NCBI RefSeq assembly: GCF_947495845.1
Contig: NZ_CANMAO010000019.1
Span: 23,455-87,454 of the forward strand
Direction: 5' to 3'
From: an uncultured Endozoicomonas sp.
GTDB taxonomy: Bacteria > Pseudomonadota > Gammaproteobacteria > Pseudomonadales > Endozoicomonadaceae
Length of the DNA: 64,000 nucleotides
The number at the start of each line of letters is the position of its first letter. Positions within the stretch are counted from its first letter, which is position 1. Below the pieces are notes generated by a model. That model was not told the origin of the DNA, searched no databases, and worked only from the letters and a program-made list of their open reading frames with translations. Shown in pieces: positions 34,286 to 43,104 of this stretch. The position numbers were made by a program, and so were the translations under genes.

Positions 34286-35428
34286 GTGAATAAACTACTC
34301 AATATTTTCTGGCAATTCTTTTTGCTGGGCTGGACCAGTTTTGGTGGGCCAGCAGCTCACCTTGGCTATTTTCGAACCAACTTTGTTGAGAAGAAAAAAT
34401 GGCTGACGGATGTAGAATATTCCCAATTGATTGCCCTCAGTCAGTTTTTACCGGGCCCAGGCTCCAGTCAGGTGGGTTTCGCCCTTGGCTATCAACGGGC
34501 AGGCCTGCTGGGTGGGCTGGCAGCCTTTGTTGGTTTTACCTTGCCATCCTTTGCCATTCTTCTTTTGGTGGCTATGAGCAGCCAGCTTTTCTTAAGCGCT
34601 GACTGGTATCAGGGGCTGATTGCCGGCCTTAAATTATTAGCCGTGGTTGTGGTTGCCGATGCTACGTTACAGATGTTCCGCTCTTTTTGTAAAAGTCAGC
34701 TGACCATTGGTCTCTGTGTGATTAGTGCTGCGCTGCTTTTGTTATTCCCTGGCGTTGTCATTCAAATGGCGATACTCATTGTTGCCGCAATGATCGGCTA
34801 TTACTGGTTACCCGGTGACAGTGACAGTCAACAGAAAGCACGGTTTGTTATCTGGCCCTTGGTTCTCTTTGCGGTTTTACTGGTGGGTTTGCCTTTCCTT
34901 GTCAGTTTCTCACCAATGGCGAGAGTGATCAGTGATTTCTTCCAGGCGGGCAGTATGGTGTTTGGTGGAGGCCATGTTGTACTACCACTGTTGCAAAGTA
35001 CAACAGAAGGTTTGATCAGCACGGACACTTTTCTAACAGGCTATGCGGCTGCCCAGGCAGTACCTGGGCCGATGTTTACCCTGGCCACTTATCTTGGCTA
35101 TTTTGTTTCGGAATCTTCACCTGTGCTGGGGGCGATTGTTGCCACATTGGCGATTTTTCTACCGGGTTTTCTTTTGGTTATTGGTGTCTTGCCTGCCTGG
35201 CAAGCGTTGGCTGGCAGAGCAAAAATAGCGGGAGCCGTTGCAGGAATTAATGCGTCAGTGGTCGGACTATTGCTGTCGGCATTATATTCGCCGGTGTTTA
35301 TTTCGGCGGTGCACTCTGGCTTGGAAATGGCATTGGTACTGATTGGCGCCTTCCTGCTTAGAGGCATGAAACTTTCTGTTTTCTGGCTGGTTGCCCTATT
35401 TATTGGTGCTGGTATTTTCCTGCTATGA
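34286..35428 (+). CDS. chrA: Chromate transporter family protein (ChrA-like, two-domain)
   Basis: About 380 residues from the GTG at 34286 (an in-frame GTG at 34235 gives 397). Each half begins with the CHR motif: LLGWTSFGGPAAHLGYF plus QFLPGPGSSQVGFALGY in the first, and MVFGGGHVVLPLL plus AQAVPGPMFTLATYLGY in the second, giving the typical duplicated membrane architecture. ChrA proteins expel chromate by proton antiport, although many chromosomal members have untested substrates. The shorter start matches the usual family N-terminus (K-L-L-x-I-F-W). Confidence 0.87.
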   Translation: MNKLLNIFWQFFLLGWTSFGGPAAHLGYFRTNFVEKKKWLTDVEYSQLIALSQFLPGPGSSQVGFALGYQRAGLLGGLAAFVGFTLPSFAILLLVAMSSQLFLSADWYQGLIAGLKLLAVVVVADATLQMFRSFCKSQLTIGLCVISAALLLLFPGVVIQMAILIVAAMIGYYWLPGDSDSQQKARFVIWPLVLFAVLLVGLPFLVSFSPMARVISDFFQAGSMVFGGGHVVLPLLQSTTEGLISTDTFLTGYAAAQAVPGPMFTLATYLGYFVSESSPVLGAIVATLAIFLPGFLLVIGVLPAWQALAGRAKIAGAVAGINASVVGLLLSALYSPVFISAVHSGLEMALVLIGAFLLRGMKLSVFWLVALFIGAGIFLL

Positions 35429-35621
35429 ATTAGGGTGATGGAAGAGGTCAAAGCAGGCAAAATATGCTTTTTTATCTCATCGAGTTATTCCTGTGAGCCC
35501 TGAAAACAAACCTTTTCCAGATACACCTGAATCACTGTATGGAATTAGTTTAATAAGATATTAGACGTTGGTCTTATAGTGAATTCCGCTGCAAATCTTG
35601 AGAATAGGAGTGTGTAATAGA

Positions 35622-35638
35622 TTTACGTTTACGTAAAC
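35622..35638. promoter_or_regulatory. Candidate operator upstream of the Liv/CoA-ligase operon
   Basis: TTTACGT-TT-ACGTAAA is a perfect 7-2-7 inverted repeat about 85 bases before the first gene of the operon. The form fits a dimeric MerR- or TetR-type regulator and, from memory, resembles operators proposed for LiuR of branched-chain amino acid catabolism. No regulator gene adjoins it. Confidence 0.5.
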
Positions 35639-35720
35639 TTCATGGTAGGTTGAAAACTGAGCTAAACAGACAAATTGCCAAACAATAAAAATCCAAGAAT
35701 AAAAATAAAATAGGAAGGCA

Positions 35721-36518
35721 ATGGGTATGAAACCACTTCTTGAGGTCAAGCAGATTGATCTCGCGTTTGGTGGCGTAAAGGCGCTCACTGACGTCAGTTT
35801 TACTGTGAATAAAGGCGACGTTTACTCCATCATCGGACCTAACGGTGCTGGCAAAACGTCCATGCTGAATTGTATCTCCGGACGTTATCAGCCGCAGCAG
35901 GGTTCCATTTCATTTAAACAGCAGGAAATTACCCGGATGAAGCCGAATCAGCGCTCATCTCTGGGGCTGGGAAGGACTTTCCAGAATCTTGCATTATTCA
36001 GTCACATGTCGGTACTGGAAAACATTCTGGTTGGACGACACCATCTGCTTAAAAATAATTTTGCGTCAGGACCGCTGTATTGGTTTTCCGGCGCTCAGAA
36101 AGAAGAGCTTGAGCATCGTCGAACAGTAGAAGAAATTATCGATTTTCTGGAAATTGCCCATATCCGCAAAAAGCAAACGGGCACGCTTTCCTACGGTTTG
36201 AGAAAACGGGTAGAGCTGGCGAGAGCCATTGCATTGAAGCCTGACATGATTCTGCTGGATGAACCCATGGCCGGTATGAATCAGGAAGAAAAAGAAGATA
36301 TGGCGCGTTACATCCTCGACTTGAATGAAGAGTGGGGGATGACGGTGGTGATGATTGAACATGATATGAGTGTGGTCATGGGTATCTCCAATCGGGTTAT
36401 GGTGCTGGATTTTGGCAGCAAAATCGCCGAAGGGCTGCCGGAAGAAGTGATTGATAACGAACACGTGCGCAGAGCCTACCTTGGAGAAGAGGATGACTTA
36501 TTGGAGGCTGCGGTATGA
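35721..36518 (+). CDS. LivG-like ABC ATPase
   Basis: A 265-residue ATPase of the branched-chain amino acid (HAAT) importer class. Walker A is GPNGAGKTS (about 40-48), the signature is the LivG-type LSYGLRKRVELAR rather than LSGGQ, and Walker B is MILLDEPMAGMN. It pairs with the LivF-like ATPase at 42279. First gene of a seven-gene operon; its stop overlaps the next start by four bases. A second ATG at 35727 is an equally good start. Transported compound probably an organic acid activated by the operon's ligases. Confidence 0.88.
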   Translation: MGMKPLLEVKQIDLAFGGVKALTDVSFTVNKGDVYSIIGPNGAGKTSMLNCISGRYQPQQGSISFKQQEITRMKPNQRSSLGLGRTFQNLALFSHMSVLENILVGRHHLLKNNFASGPLYWFSGAQKEELEHRRTVEEIIDFLEIAHIRKKQTGTLSYGLRKRVELARAIALKPDMILLDEPMAGMNQEEKEDMARYILDLNEEWGMTVVMIEHDMSVVMGISNRVMVLDFGSKIAEGLPEEVIDNEHVRRAYLGEEDDLLEAAV

Positions 36519-38494
36519 GTTTTCCAGATATCAATATCTACGACACTTTTCCAAAACTTCTCGCCTGGAACGCTGAACACTATGGCGATGATGTGGCCAT
36601 GCGCGAGAAAGAGTATGGCATTTGGCAGGTATTTACCTGGCAGGATTACCACAATCGGGTTAAGTGGCTAACACTCGGATTAAGGTCACTGGGGGTGGAT
36701 ACTGGAGAAGTGATCGCATTATTAGGCGACAACCGACCAGAGTGGATTTGGGGTGAAGTGGCTGCCCATGCTCTCCACGGATATTCCCTGGGTGTTTATC
36801 AAGATTCACTTCATGAAGAGACAGAATATCTGCTGACATTTTCTGAGTCAGCAGTAGTGATCGCAGAAGATGAAGAGCAGTGCGACAAACTTCTGGAGCT
36901 GGAGGATCGAATTCCAACGGTTCGTCATATTGTTTACTGCGACCCACGGGGTATGCGCAAATACGACGATGATCGATTGATTGATATTGAAAAGGTGTAT
37001 CAACTGGGGCGGGAGCTGGACGGTCAACAACCAGAGCTATACACCAGCATGGTTGAAAGCACCCATGGTGATAACCTTTCCATCCTTTGTACTACATCAG
37101 GCACAACCTCCAGACCAAAACTGGCGAAACATCACTCCGGGCCATTTCTTGATCATTGTGCCGCTTATCTTCGAGCCGACCCTAAAAAGCCAGGCAATAA
37201 TTATGTCTCCGTTTTACCACTGCCCTGGGTGATGGAACAGGTATACGCCGTTGGTCAGGCATTGATTCAGCGACAGGTGATCAATTTTGTCGAAACTCAG
37301 GAAACCATGATGTCCGATCTTCGGGAGATCGGGCCTGAGTTTGTGTTGCTGGCGCCGAGGGTTTGGGAAAATCTGGCAGCAGAAATTCATGCAAGGATGA
37401 TGGATGCTCAGCCTTTGAAACAAAAGCTATTCAAGTTTGGTTTAGACCGGGCATTGAAAGCCAGAGAACAGGGGCGGAAATCAAAGTTAGCCGACTGGGT
37501 TTTGATGGGTGCCCTTCGGGACAGATTAGGTTTTTCAAACCTGACGTCAGCTGCTACCGGTGGTGCGGCTATGGGCCCGGATACGTTCAAACTGTTTCAT
37601 GCCATGGGCGTACCGCTGAAGCAGCTGTATGGTCAGACTGAGCTGGCGGGCGCCTATACGATTCACAACGGTGAGGATATTGATTACGAATCCGTTGGTA
37701 TCCCTTTTGATAACAGTGAATTGCGTATCGAGCAGCCGGATGAAAATGGGTTGGGTGAAATTGTCGCTCGCACCTCTGGTATGTTCACTGGTTACCATAA
37801 AAACGATCAGGCATTCCATGATGACGTTCGAGATGGTTGGATGTATACCGGTGATGCTGGCTATATAAAAGACAGTGGCCATTTGGTGGTGGTTGATCGA
37901 GTAAAAGATCTGGCTCAAACATCGACCCAGATACGTTTTTCGCCTCAAAATATTGAGAACCGGCTGAAGTTTTCTCCTTACATTGCAGAAGCGGTGATCC
38001 TTGGCAATGAACGCCCCTACCTGACGGCTCTGCTCTGCATCCGATACAGCATTGTGTCTAAATGGGCGGAAGCCCGTGGCATTGCATTTACCAACTATAC
38101 GAATCTTTCTTCGCAGCCAGAAATACAAACTCTGCTCCAGCAGGCCATGGAACAGGTGAATGAAGGGTTACCGGAAAGTCAGCAAATCAAACGATTCCTG
38201 TTGCTCTACAAAGAGTTGGATGCCGACGATGGTGAGCTGACACGAACCCGGAAGGTTCGCCGGAGCGTGGTTGCCGAAAAGTATGCAGATATTATCAATG
38301 CACTCTACAAAGGTGATGAGCAAGTAGAGGTGGATACAGTCATTACCTTTCAGGATGGCAGTAAAAGTCGCATTCAAACGACACTGGATGTCATTAATCT
38401 TGGCGATGATATACCGGTACCCACTGAGCAATATGCTGACAAAAAGCAATCAAGCAAAGATCTGGCCAGCAAAGCACTGGAGGAAGCATTATGA
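36515..38494 (+). CDS. AMP-forming long-chain acyl-CoA synthetase-like ligase
   Basis: A 659-residue ANL-family enzyme. The phosphate-binding motif CTTSGTTSRPKLAKH (about 191-205), the core YGQTELAG (about 371-378), the ATP-binding YTGDAGYI and hinge VVDRVKDLAQ are present. It converts a carboxylic acid to its CoA thioester using ATP. Its place between livG- and livH-like genes with four-base overlaps implies activation of the imported substrate at the membrane (vectorial capture). Chain or ring specificity is not readable. Confidence 0.88.
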   Translation: MSFPDINIYDTFPKLLAWNAEHYGDDVAMREKEYGIWQVFTWQDYHNRVKWLTLGLRSLGVDTGEVIALLGDNRPEWIWGEVAAHALHGYSLGVYQDSLHEETEYLLTFSESAVVIAEDEEQCDKLLELEDRIPTVRHIVYCDPRGMRKYDDDRLIDIEKVYQLGRELDGQQPELYTSMVESTHGDNLSILCTTSGTTSRPKLAKHHSGPFLDHCAAYLRADPKKPGNNYVSVLPLPWVMEQVYAVGQALIQRQVINFVETQETMMSDLREIGPEFVLLAPRVWENLAAEIHARMMDAQPLKQKLFKFGLDRALKAREQGRKSKLADWVLMGALRDRLGFSNLTSAATGGAAMGPDTFKLFHAMGVPLKQLYGQTELAGAYTIHNGEDIDYESVGIPFDNSELRIEQPDENGLGEIVARTSGMFTGYHKNDQAFHDDVRDGWMYTGDAGYIKDSGHLVVVDRVKDLAQTSTQIRFSPQNIENRLKFSPYIAEAVILGNERPYLTALLCIRYSIVSKWAEARGIAFTNYTNLSSQPEIQTLLQQAMEQVNEGLPESQQIKRFLLLYKELDADDGELTRTRKVRRSVVAEKYADIINALYKGDEQVEVDTVITFQDGSKSRIQTTLDVINLGDDIPVPTEQYADKKQSSKDLASKALEEAL

Positions 38495-39384
38495 ATACGG
38501 AACTTCTACTGCAGCTCACAGTGAATGGTCTGATTGTTGGCCTGCTCTATGGCGTGATCGCCATGTGCTTTGTGTTGATTTATAAATCCACTCAGGTGGT
38601 GAACTTTGCGCAGGGTGAGTTTCTATTGATCGGCGCGTGGGTTTGCTGGGCGACACTGGTTTGGTTGGACCTCCCTTTTTATATCGGGTTTTTGTTAACT
38701 CTCGGCTTTATGACGGTGTTCGGCATCATAATACAGGCGGTATTTCTCAGACCAATGATAGGCGAACCCATCATCTCAGTCATCATGGTGACTATTGGGC
38801 TTTCCATGTTTTTCCAATCATTGATGAAATGGATTTTTGGAGTGTCCGCTGAAAGTTATCCGCAAGTGTTTGAAACCAGCACAATCACTATTGCCGGGTT
38901 GAACATTGAGTTGGCTTATATTCTCAGCCTGATCTTCTCCGTGGTCATGATGGTGGGCTTTTATTGGTTCTTCCGTTATTCAAGGCTTGGTTTAGCGATG
39001 CGTGCCACCGCGTTTGATCAGCAAGTGGCCAGCAGCTTGGGCATTTCCGTTTCCAAAGTCTTTGCTGCCAGTTGGGCAATCTCTGCCATGGTGTCTGCCA
39101 CTGCAGGCATTGTCATCGGAATGGTGAATGGTGTATCTGACGCATTGTCGTTTATTGGTATTAAAGTGTTTCCGGCGGTCATTCTTGGTGGGCTGGACTC
39201 CATTGTGGGCGGTGTTGTCGGTGGTGTGATTATTGGTGTGTTGGAAAACCTTGCAGAGTTTATCGACAGTCAATACCTGCATATTGGCAACCTATACACC
39301 ATTGCACCGTTTTATATCCTGCTGATTATTCTGACCATCAAGCCTTATGGTTTGTTTGGTACTAAAAATATCGAGCGAATCTAA
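38491..39384 (+). CDS. LivH-like ABC permease
   Basis: A 297-residue inner-membrane permease with about eight helices. The N-terminal NGLIVGLLYGVIAMCFVLIYKST and the MRATAFDQQVASSLGI EAA-like loop (about 170-185) are typical of LivH. It overlaps the ligase stop by four bases and is followed by the LivM-like gene after 25 bases. Confidence 0.9.
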   Translation: MNTELLLQLTVNGLIVGLLYGVIAMCFVLIYKSTQVVNFAQGEFLLIGAWVCWATLVWLDLPFYIGFLLTLGFMTVFGIIIQAVFLRPMIGEPIISVIMVTIGLSMFFQSLMKWIFGVSAESYPQVFETSTITIAGLNIELAYILSLIFSVVMMVGFYWFFRYSRLGLAMRATAFDQQVASSLGISVSKVFAASWAISAMVSATAGIVIGMVNGVSDALSFIGIKVFPAVILGGLDSIVGGVVGGVIIGVLENLAEFIDSQYLHIGNLYTIAPFYILLIILTIKPYGLFGTKNIERI

Positions 39385-39409
39385 ATTCGGGAAAAAGGAC
39401 GTTAAAATA

Positions 39410-40483
39410 ATGATTTCTCTTTCCATGCGACCCTGTGGCGATTTTCGAACCAGCTACAAAGCCGATAATCAGATCTTTGAAACCAGCACCATTCGTTGGC
39501 TGGTGGTGGCAACCATAATAGCGCTTTGCTTTGCGCCATTGGTTCTGGACGCTTACTTCCTGACACTCTTTATTCAGGTGGCTTATCTGGGCATCGCTGC
39601 TCTGGGTTTGAACATATTGGTGGGCTTTACCGGCCAGATATCCCTTGGTCACGGTGCTTTCTTCGGGTTTGGTGCCTTTGCTTCTGCCTGGCTGAATAAT
39701 GAATTTGGGATTCCGGTATGGCTGGCCATTCCTCTGGCGGGTTGGTTGACCATGGTCGTTGGTATGATTTTCGGCTCACCAGCAGCCCGTATTAAAGGTC
39801 TTTATCTGGCCATCGCTACTCTGGCAGCGCAGTTTATTATTGAAGATTTTTTCGCCCGGGCAGGGTGGTTTTCTGGTGGTTCCTATGGCGCTGCTGCCGA
39901 GCCGGTCTCATTATTTGGTTATACCCTGGATTCAGATCAGTCCTTCTTTTACATCGCACTGTTTGCCTTGGTGTTTATGTACCTCTGGGGAACCAATCTG
40001 ATGCGCAGCCGTGATGGGCGGGCATTTGTGGCGGTCCGTGATCACTACCTTTCTGCAGAAATAATGGGGATAAACCTGAATTGGTATCGATTGCTGTCCT
40101 TTGGTATTTCGTCCTTTTTTGCAGGTATTGGCGGTGCTCTTTACGGTCATTACTTGGGCTACGTTTCCGCAGAAGGTTTTACGCTGATGATGTCTATTCA
40201 GTTTCTGGCAATGATCATTATCGGAGGCTTGGGTTCAGTGTTTGGCGCCTTGCTGGGTACTATTTTTATTGTACTGTTGCCAGAAGTATTGGAATCGGTG
40301 GTTGCCCTGATAGCTGGCACTGGTCTGCTACCTGCTGGCAGTGTGGCGGAGAGTATGGCCTATTTCAAAGAAATGGCGGTGGGGCTGGTGATTATCCTTT
40401 TCCTGGTATTTGAACCTCAGGGATTGGCTCATCGCTGGCGGCAGATTAAGGCGTATTGGAAGTTTTACCCCTTCGCGTATTAA
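39410..40483 (+). CDS. LivM-like ABC permease
   Basis: From the ATG at 39410, preceded by AAAGGA, this is a 357-residue inner-membrane permease with about nine helices; NILVGFTGQISLGHGAFFGFGA (about 68-89) is the LivM hallmark. A longer open frame from 39347 would overlap livH and has no ribosome site. Its stop lies 2 bases before a palindromic element (40486-40613), which separates the permease genes from the binding protein gene. Confidence 0.9.
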   Translation: MISLSMRPCGDFRTSYKADNQIFETSTIRWLVVATIIALCFAPLVLDAYFLTLFIQVAYLGIAALGLNILVGFTGQISLGHGAFFGFGAFASAWLNNEFGIPVWLAIPLAGWLTMVVGMIFGSPAARIKGLYLAIATLAAQFIIEDFFARAGWFSGGSYGAAAEPVSLFGYTLDSDQSFFYIALFALVFMYLWGTNLMRSRDGRAFVAVRDHYLSAEIMGINLNWYRLLSFGISSFFAGIGGALYGHYLGYVSAEGFTLMMSIQFLAMIIIGGLGSVFGALLGTIFIVLLPEVLESVVALIAGTGLLPAGSVAESMAYFKEMAVGLVIILFLVFEPQGLAHRWRQIKAYWKFYPFAY

Positions 40484-40485
40484 TG

Positions 40486-40613
40486 TATACCCATCGCCTT
40501 TCAAGGTGCTACGTTGTTGTCAGCGTTCGCTCACCCCGATCACCTACTAATTGTAGGCTCACGGGGCTTCGCTCACTTGTCGCCTAGTAGCACCTTGAAA
40601 TCCAATGGGTATA
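40486..40613. repeat. Palindromic (MITE-like) element between livM- and binding-protein genes
   Basis: TATACCCAT (40486-40494) and ATGGGTATA (40605-40613) are perfect inverted ends, followed inward by TTTCAAGGTGCTAC pairing with GTAGCACCTTGAAA. The centre has a TAATTGTAGG-type small stem. Total 128 bp, no coding potential. It sits within the operon, immediately after a stop codon. Confidence 0.8.
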
Positions 40614-40647
40614 GTAGATGTCAAAAATAATAATAAGGAGACAACTC

Positions 40648-41892
40648 ATGCTAAAGACTCTCTGTAAAAAAGTCCTTCCCGGGCTGGCTATCGCTGCATT
40701 GTCGTTCAGTGCGACGGCCAAAGAAACCGTCTTTGTCGGCCACCTGGCAGATTACTCGGGCCCAACAGCCTTTGTGGGTAAGTATTATGCTGATGGTATT
40801 AAAGACACATTGTCGTGGATTAATCTTCAGGGTGGCATTAATGGCACCATGATTGAGACGGAGACAGTGGATTATGCTTATAAAGTTCCTCAGGCCATCA
40901 GCAACTATAAAAAATGGAAATCCCGTAAAAATATGGTTGCCATGCAGGGTTGGGGTACGGCAGATACAGAAGCGTTGATTTCCTTCATCGTCAAAGATGA
41001 AATTCCGGTGTATTCGGCTTCTTACTCAGGCCACCTGACGGACCCGCAGAAGAAAAACCCGAAAACCAAAAAAGCAGCCCCCTATAACTTCTTCTACGGC
41101 GCTTCGTATTCCGACACTTGTCGTGCATTAGTGCAATGGGCAAAAGAAGACTGGCAAGGTAAAGGAGAAACCGGTAAGCCGGGCTTTGTTCACATCGGCG
41201 ATAACCACCCTTATCCAAATGCACCTAAAGCTGCCTGTGCAGAGTACGCTGAAGAGCTGGGCTTTGATGTGAAACCGCCGGTAGTGGTCTCTATGAAACC
41301 TGGCGACTTTAAAGCGCAATGTTTGTCGATCAAAACTACCGGTGCGCAGTATGGTTATGTAGCCAATCTCGGTGGCTCAGTGGTTTCTCTGATTAAATCC
41401 TGTAATACCGTGGGCACCGATATTCAGTTTATGTCCAATATCTGGGGCGGCGATATGCTGACCTTCAAAGCGGCTGGTGAAGGGATTGATAACTATGTCT
41501 TCCCCGCGCTGACACCGTTCTGGAATGACGATGTCGAGAACCTGAAAATGGTGAAAGATATTGCCAAGGCGGCTAACCGTGATGAGAGTTTCCAGACGCA
41601 CCATTACATCCGAGGCGTTTGCTCGACCCTGTATATGGCAGAAGCCATGAAATGGGCTGAGGAAAATGGTGGCATCACTGGTGCAAATATTAAGCAGGGC
41701 ATGTATGCCAAACAGGATTGGATTCCTGAAGGGCTTGACGGTGTTTGCCTGCCAGCCAGTTGGGCGGCAGACGACCATCGTGGTTTGAATTCCGTGAAGA
41801 TCTATCAGGCAAAATGGAATCAGGGAGATATCGCTGTGAAGCAATTATCACAGGTAACTCTGCCTCGTCGTGAAGACTGGTTGGGTTACTAG
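40648..41892 (+). CDS. Periplasmic substrate-binding protein of the Liv-type importer
   Basis: A 414-residue protein with an AAGGAG site 8-12 bases before the ATG at 40648 and a type I signal peptide (cleavage after SATA, about residue 24). The mature part is a type I periplasmic-binding fold (VFVGHLADYSGPTAFVGKYY onward) of the leucine/amide/aromatic-acid group. Its stop codon, TAG, lies inside the left end of the 168-bp MITE-like element. The ligand is unknown; the two CoA ligases in the operon favour an aromatic or branched carboxylic acid. Confidence 0.87.
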   Translation: MLKTLCKKVLPGLAIAALSFSATAKETVFVGHLADYSGPTAFVGKYYADGIKDTLSWINLQGGINGTMIETETVDYAYKVPQAISNYKKWKSRKNMVAMQGWGTADTEALISFIVKDEIPVYSASYSGHLTDPQKKNPKTKKAAPYNFFYGASYSDTCRALVQWAKEDWQGKGETGKPGFVHIGDNHPYPNAPKAACAEYAEELGFDVKPPVVVSMKPGDFKAQCLSIKTTGAQYGYVANLGGSVVSLIKSCNTVGTDIQFMSNIWGGDMLTFKAAGEGIDNYVFPALTPFWNDDVENLKMVKDIAKAANRDESFQTHHYIRGVCSTLYMAEAMKWAEENGGITGANIKQGMYAKQDWIPEGLDGVCLPASWAADDHRGLNSVKIYQAKWNQGDIAVKQLSQVTLPRREDWLGY

Positions 41893-42056
41893 GAGGCTGA
41901 CCGAGAATAGCGCCCGTAGCGAGGATGGTAGAAAGTTGAGGATAAAAACTCTGTTTTGTGAAGTGAATAGTGGTGCTATTTGCTGAACAAAACAGAGTTT
42001 TTAGACCAATTTACTGCCACCACAGTAGGGCAACCTATTCTCGGTCAGGCTCCTAG
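41889..42056. repeat. 168-bp MITE-like element, copy B
   Basis: Inverted copy of 22845-23012 with three base differences. Ends are CTAG plus 22-bp inverted repeats; a perfect 14-bp internal inverted repeat AAAAACTCTGTTTT/AAAACAGAGTTTTT lies at 41944-41957 and 41989-42002. Its left end supplies the stop codon (41890-41892) of the binding-protein gene. Confidence 0.88.
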
Positions 42057-42093
42057 GAGACTGTCTCTTAATAACTGCACTGCTCAGAAAAGC

Positions 42094-42187
42094 GTTTTCC
42101 GTTTGCCGTTATCCGCAAAAGCACAAGTAGCCAGGCTTTTACGGATAACGGTAAACGGATAACGGCTCTGGCTACATGTGGAAGTTA
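42094..42187. repeat. Imperfect palindromic repeat, copy 2
   Basis: CCGTTTGCCGTTATCCG pairs with CGGATAACGGTAAACGG with one mismatch, around a GCAAAAGC core, and the element ends ATGTGGAAGTTA as in 21801-21895. It lies between the MITE copy and the LivF-like gene. Confidence 0.65.
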
Positions 42188-42278
42188 TTTTGTGACGTTT
42201 TCGATACGGTAAATGGTCGACAACATTATTAGCTTGCCGACCTATCACGAAATTCAGCTGTTGATCCATGGGGGTCTT

Positions 42279-43091
42279 ATGGAAGCCCTGAAAATAGAAT
42301 CTGCCGAGCCATTGCTCAGCATCAATAATGTCGAAGTGATTTACGACGAGGTGATTCTGGTCTTGCGTGGCGTCAGTCTTGATGTACCGGAAGGTCAAAT
42401 TGTTACGTTGCTTGGCCCAAATGGCGCCGGAAAATCCACCACCCTGAAAGCGATCTCTGGGTTACTGAAATCAGAAGATGGTGAAGTCAGCAATGGTGAA
42501 ATCCGGTTTATGGGTGAGCGGATTGATCGTAAGAATGCCGAGGATATCGTGCGTTCTGGCATCTTTCAGGTTATGGAAGGTCGTCGTATTGTTGAAGACA
42601 TGACCTGTGAAGAAAACCTAAGGCTTGGGGCATATACCCGAAGTCAGAAGAATATCCGTGATGAGATTGATCGGGTTTATACCTATTTTCCAAGGCTGAA
42701 AGAGCGAAGTGGCCTTGCGGGTTATTTATCAGGAGGTGAGCAGCAAATGCTGGCGATTGGTCGTGCATTAATGGCTAATCCAAAAATGATTCTGCTGGAT
42801 GAGCCGTCAATGGGGTTATCGCCGCTGTTGGTAAAAGAAGTCTTTGGCATCATCGAAAAAATCAACCGGGAGCAGGGTATTACCATGTTGCTGGTGGAAC
42901 AGAATGCCAATTTTGCTCTGAAAAATGCCAGTTATGGCTACATCATGGAATCTGGCAAAGTGGTATTGGACGGTACTCGGGAAGAGTTGTTGAACAACCA
43001 GGATGTGAAGGAATTTTATCTTGGGGGGAATGAAAGCAGTCGCAGCTTTAAGAACCTGAAATCCTACAAGCGTCGTAAACGCTGGCTCTAA
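42279..43091 (+). CDS. LivF-like ABC ATPase
   Basis: A 270-residue ATPase from the ATG at 42279 (GGGGGT upstream; a longer frame begins at 42213). Walker A GPNGAGKST, signature LSGGEQQMLAIGR and Walker B MILLDEPSMGLSP are all LivF-like. It would form the ATPase pair with the LivG-like protein. Two repeat elements separate it from the binding-protein gene, so its coupling to upstream transcription may be reduced. Confidence 0.9.
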   Translation: MEALKIESAEPLLSINNVEVIYDEVILVLRGVSLDVPEGQIVTLLGPNGAGKSTTLKAISGLLKSEDGEVSNGEIRFMGERIDRKNAEDIVRSGIFQVMEGRRIVEDMTCEENLRLGAYTRSQKNIRDEIDRVYTYFPRLKERSGLAGYLSGGEQQMLAIGRALMANPKMILLDEPSMGLSPLLVKEVFGIIEKINREQGITMLLVEQNANFALKNASYGYIMESGKVVLDGTREELLNNQDVKEFYLGGNESSRSFKNLKSYKRRKRWL

Positions 43092-43104
43092 AAAAGGAAC
43101 GCCC

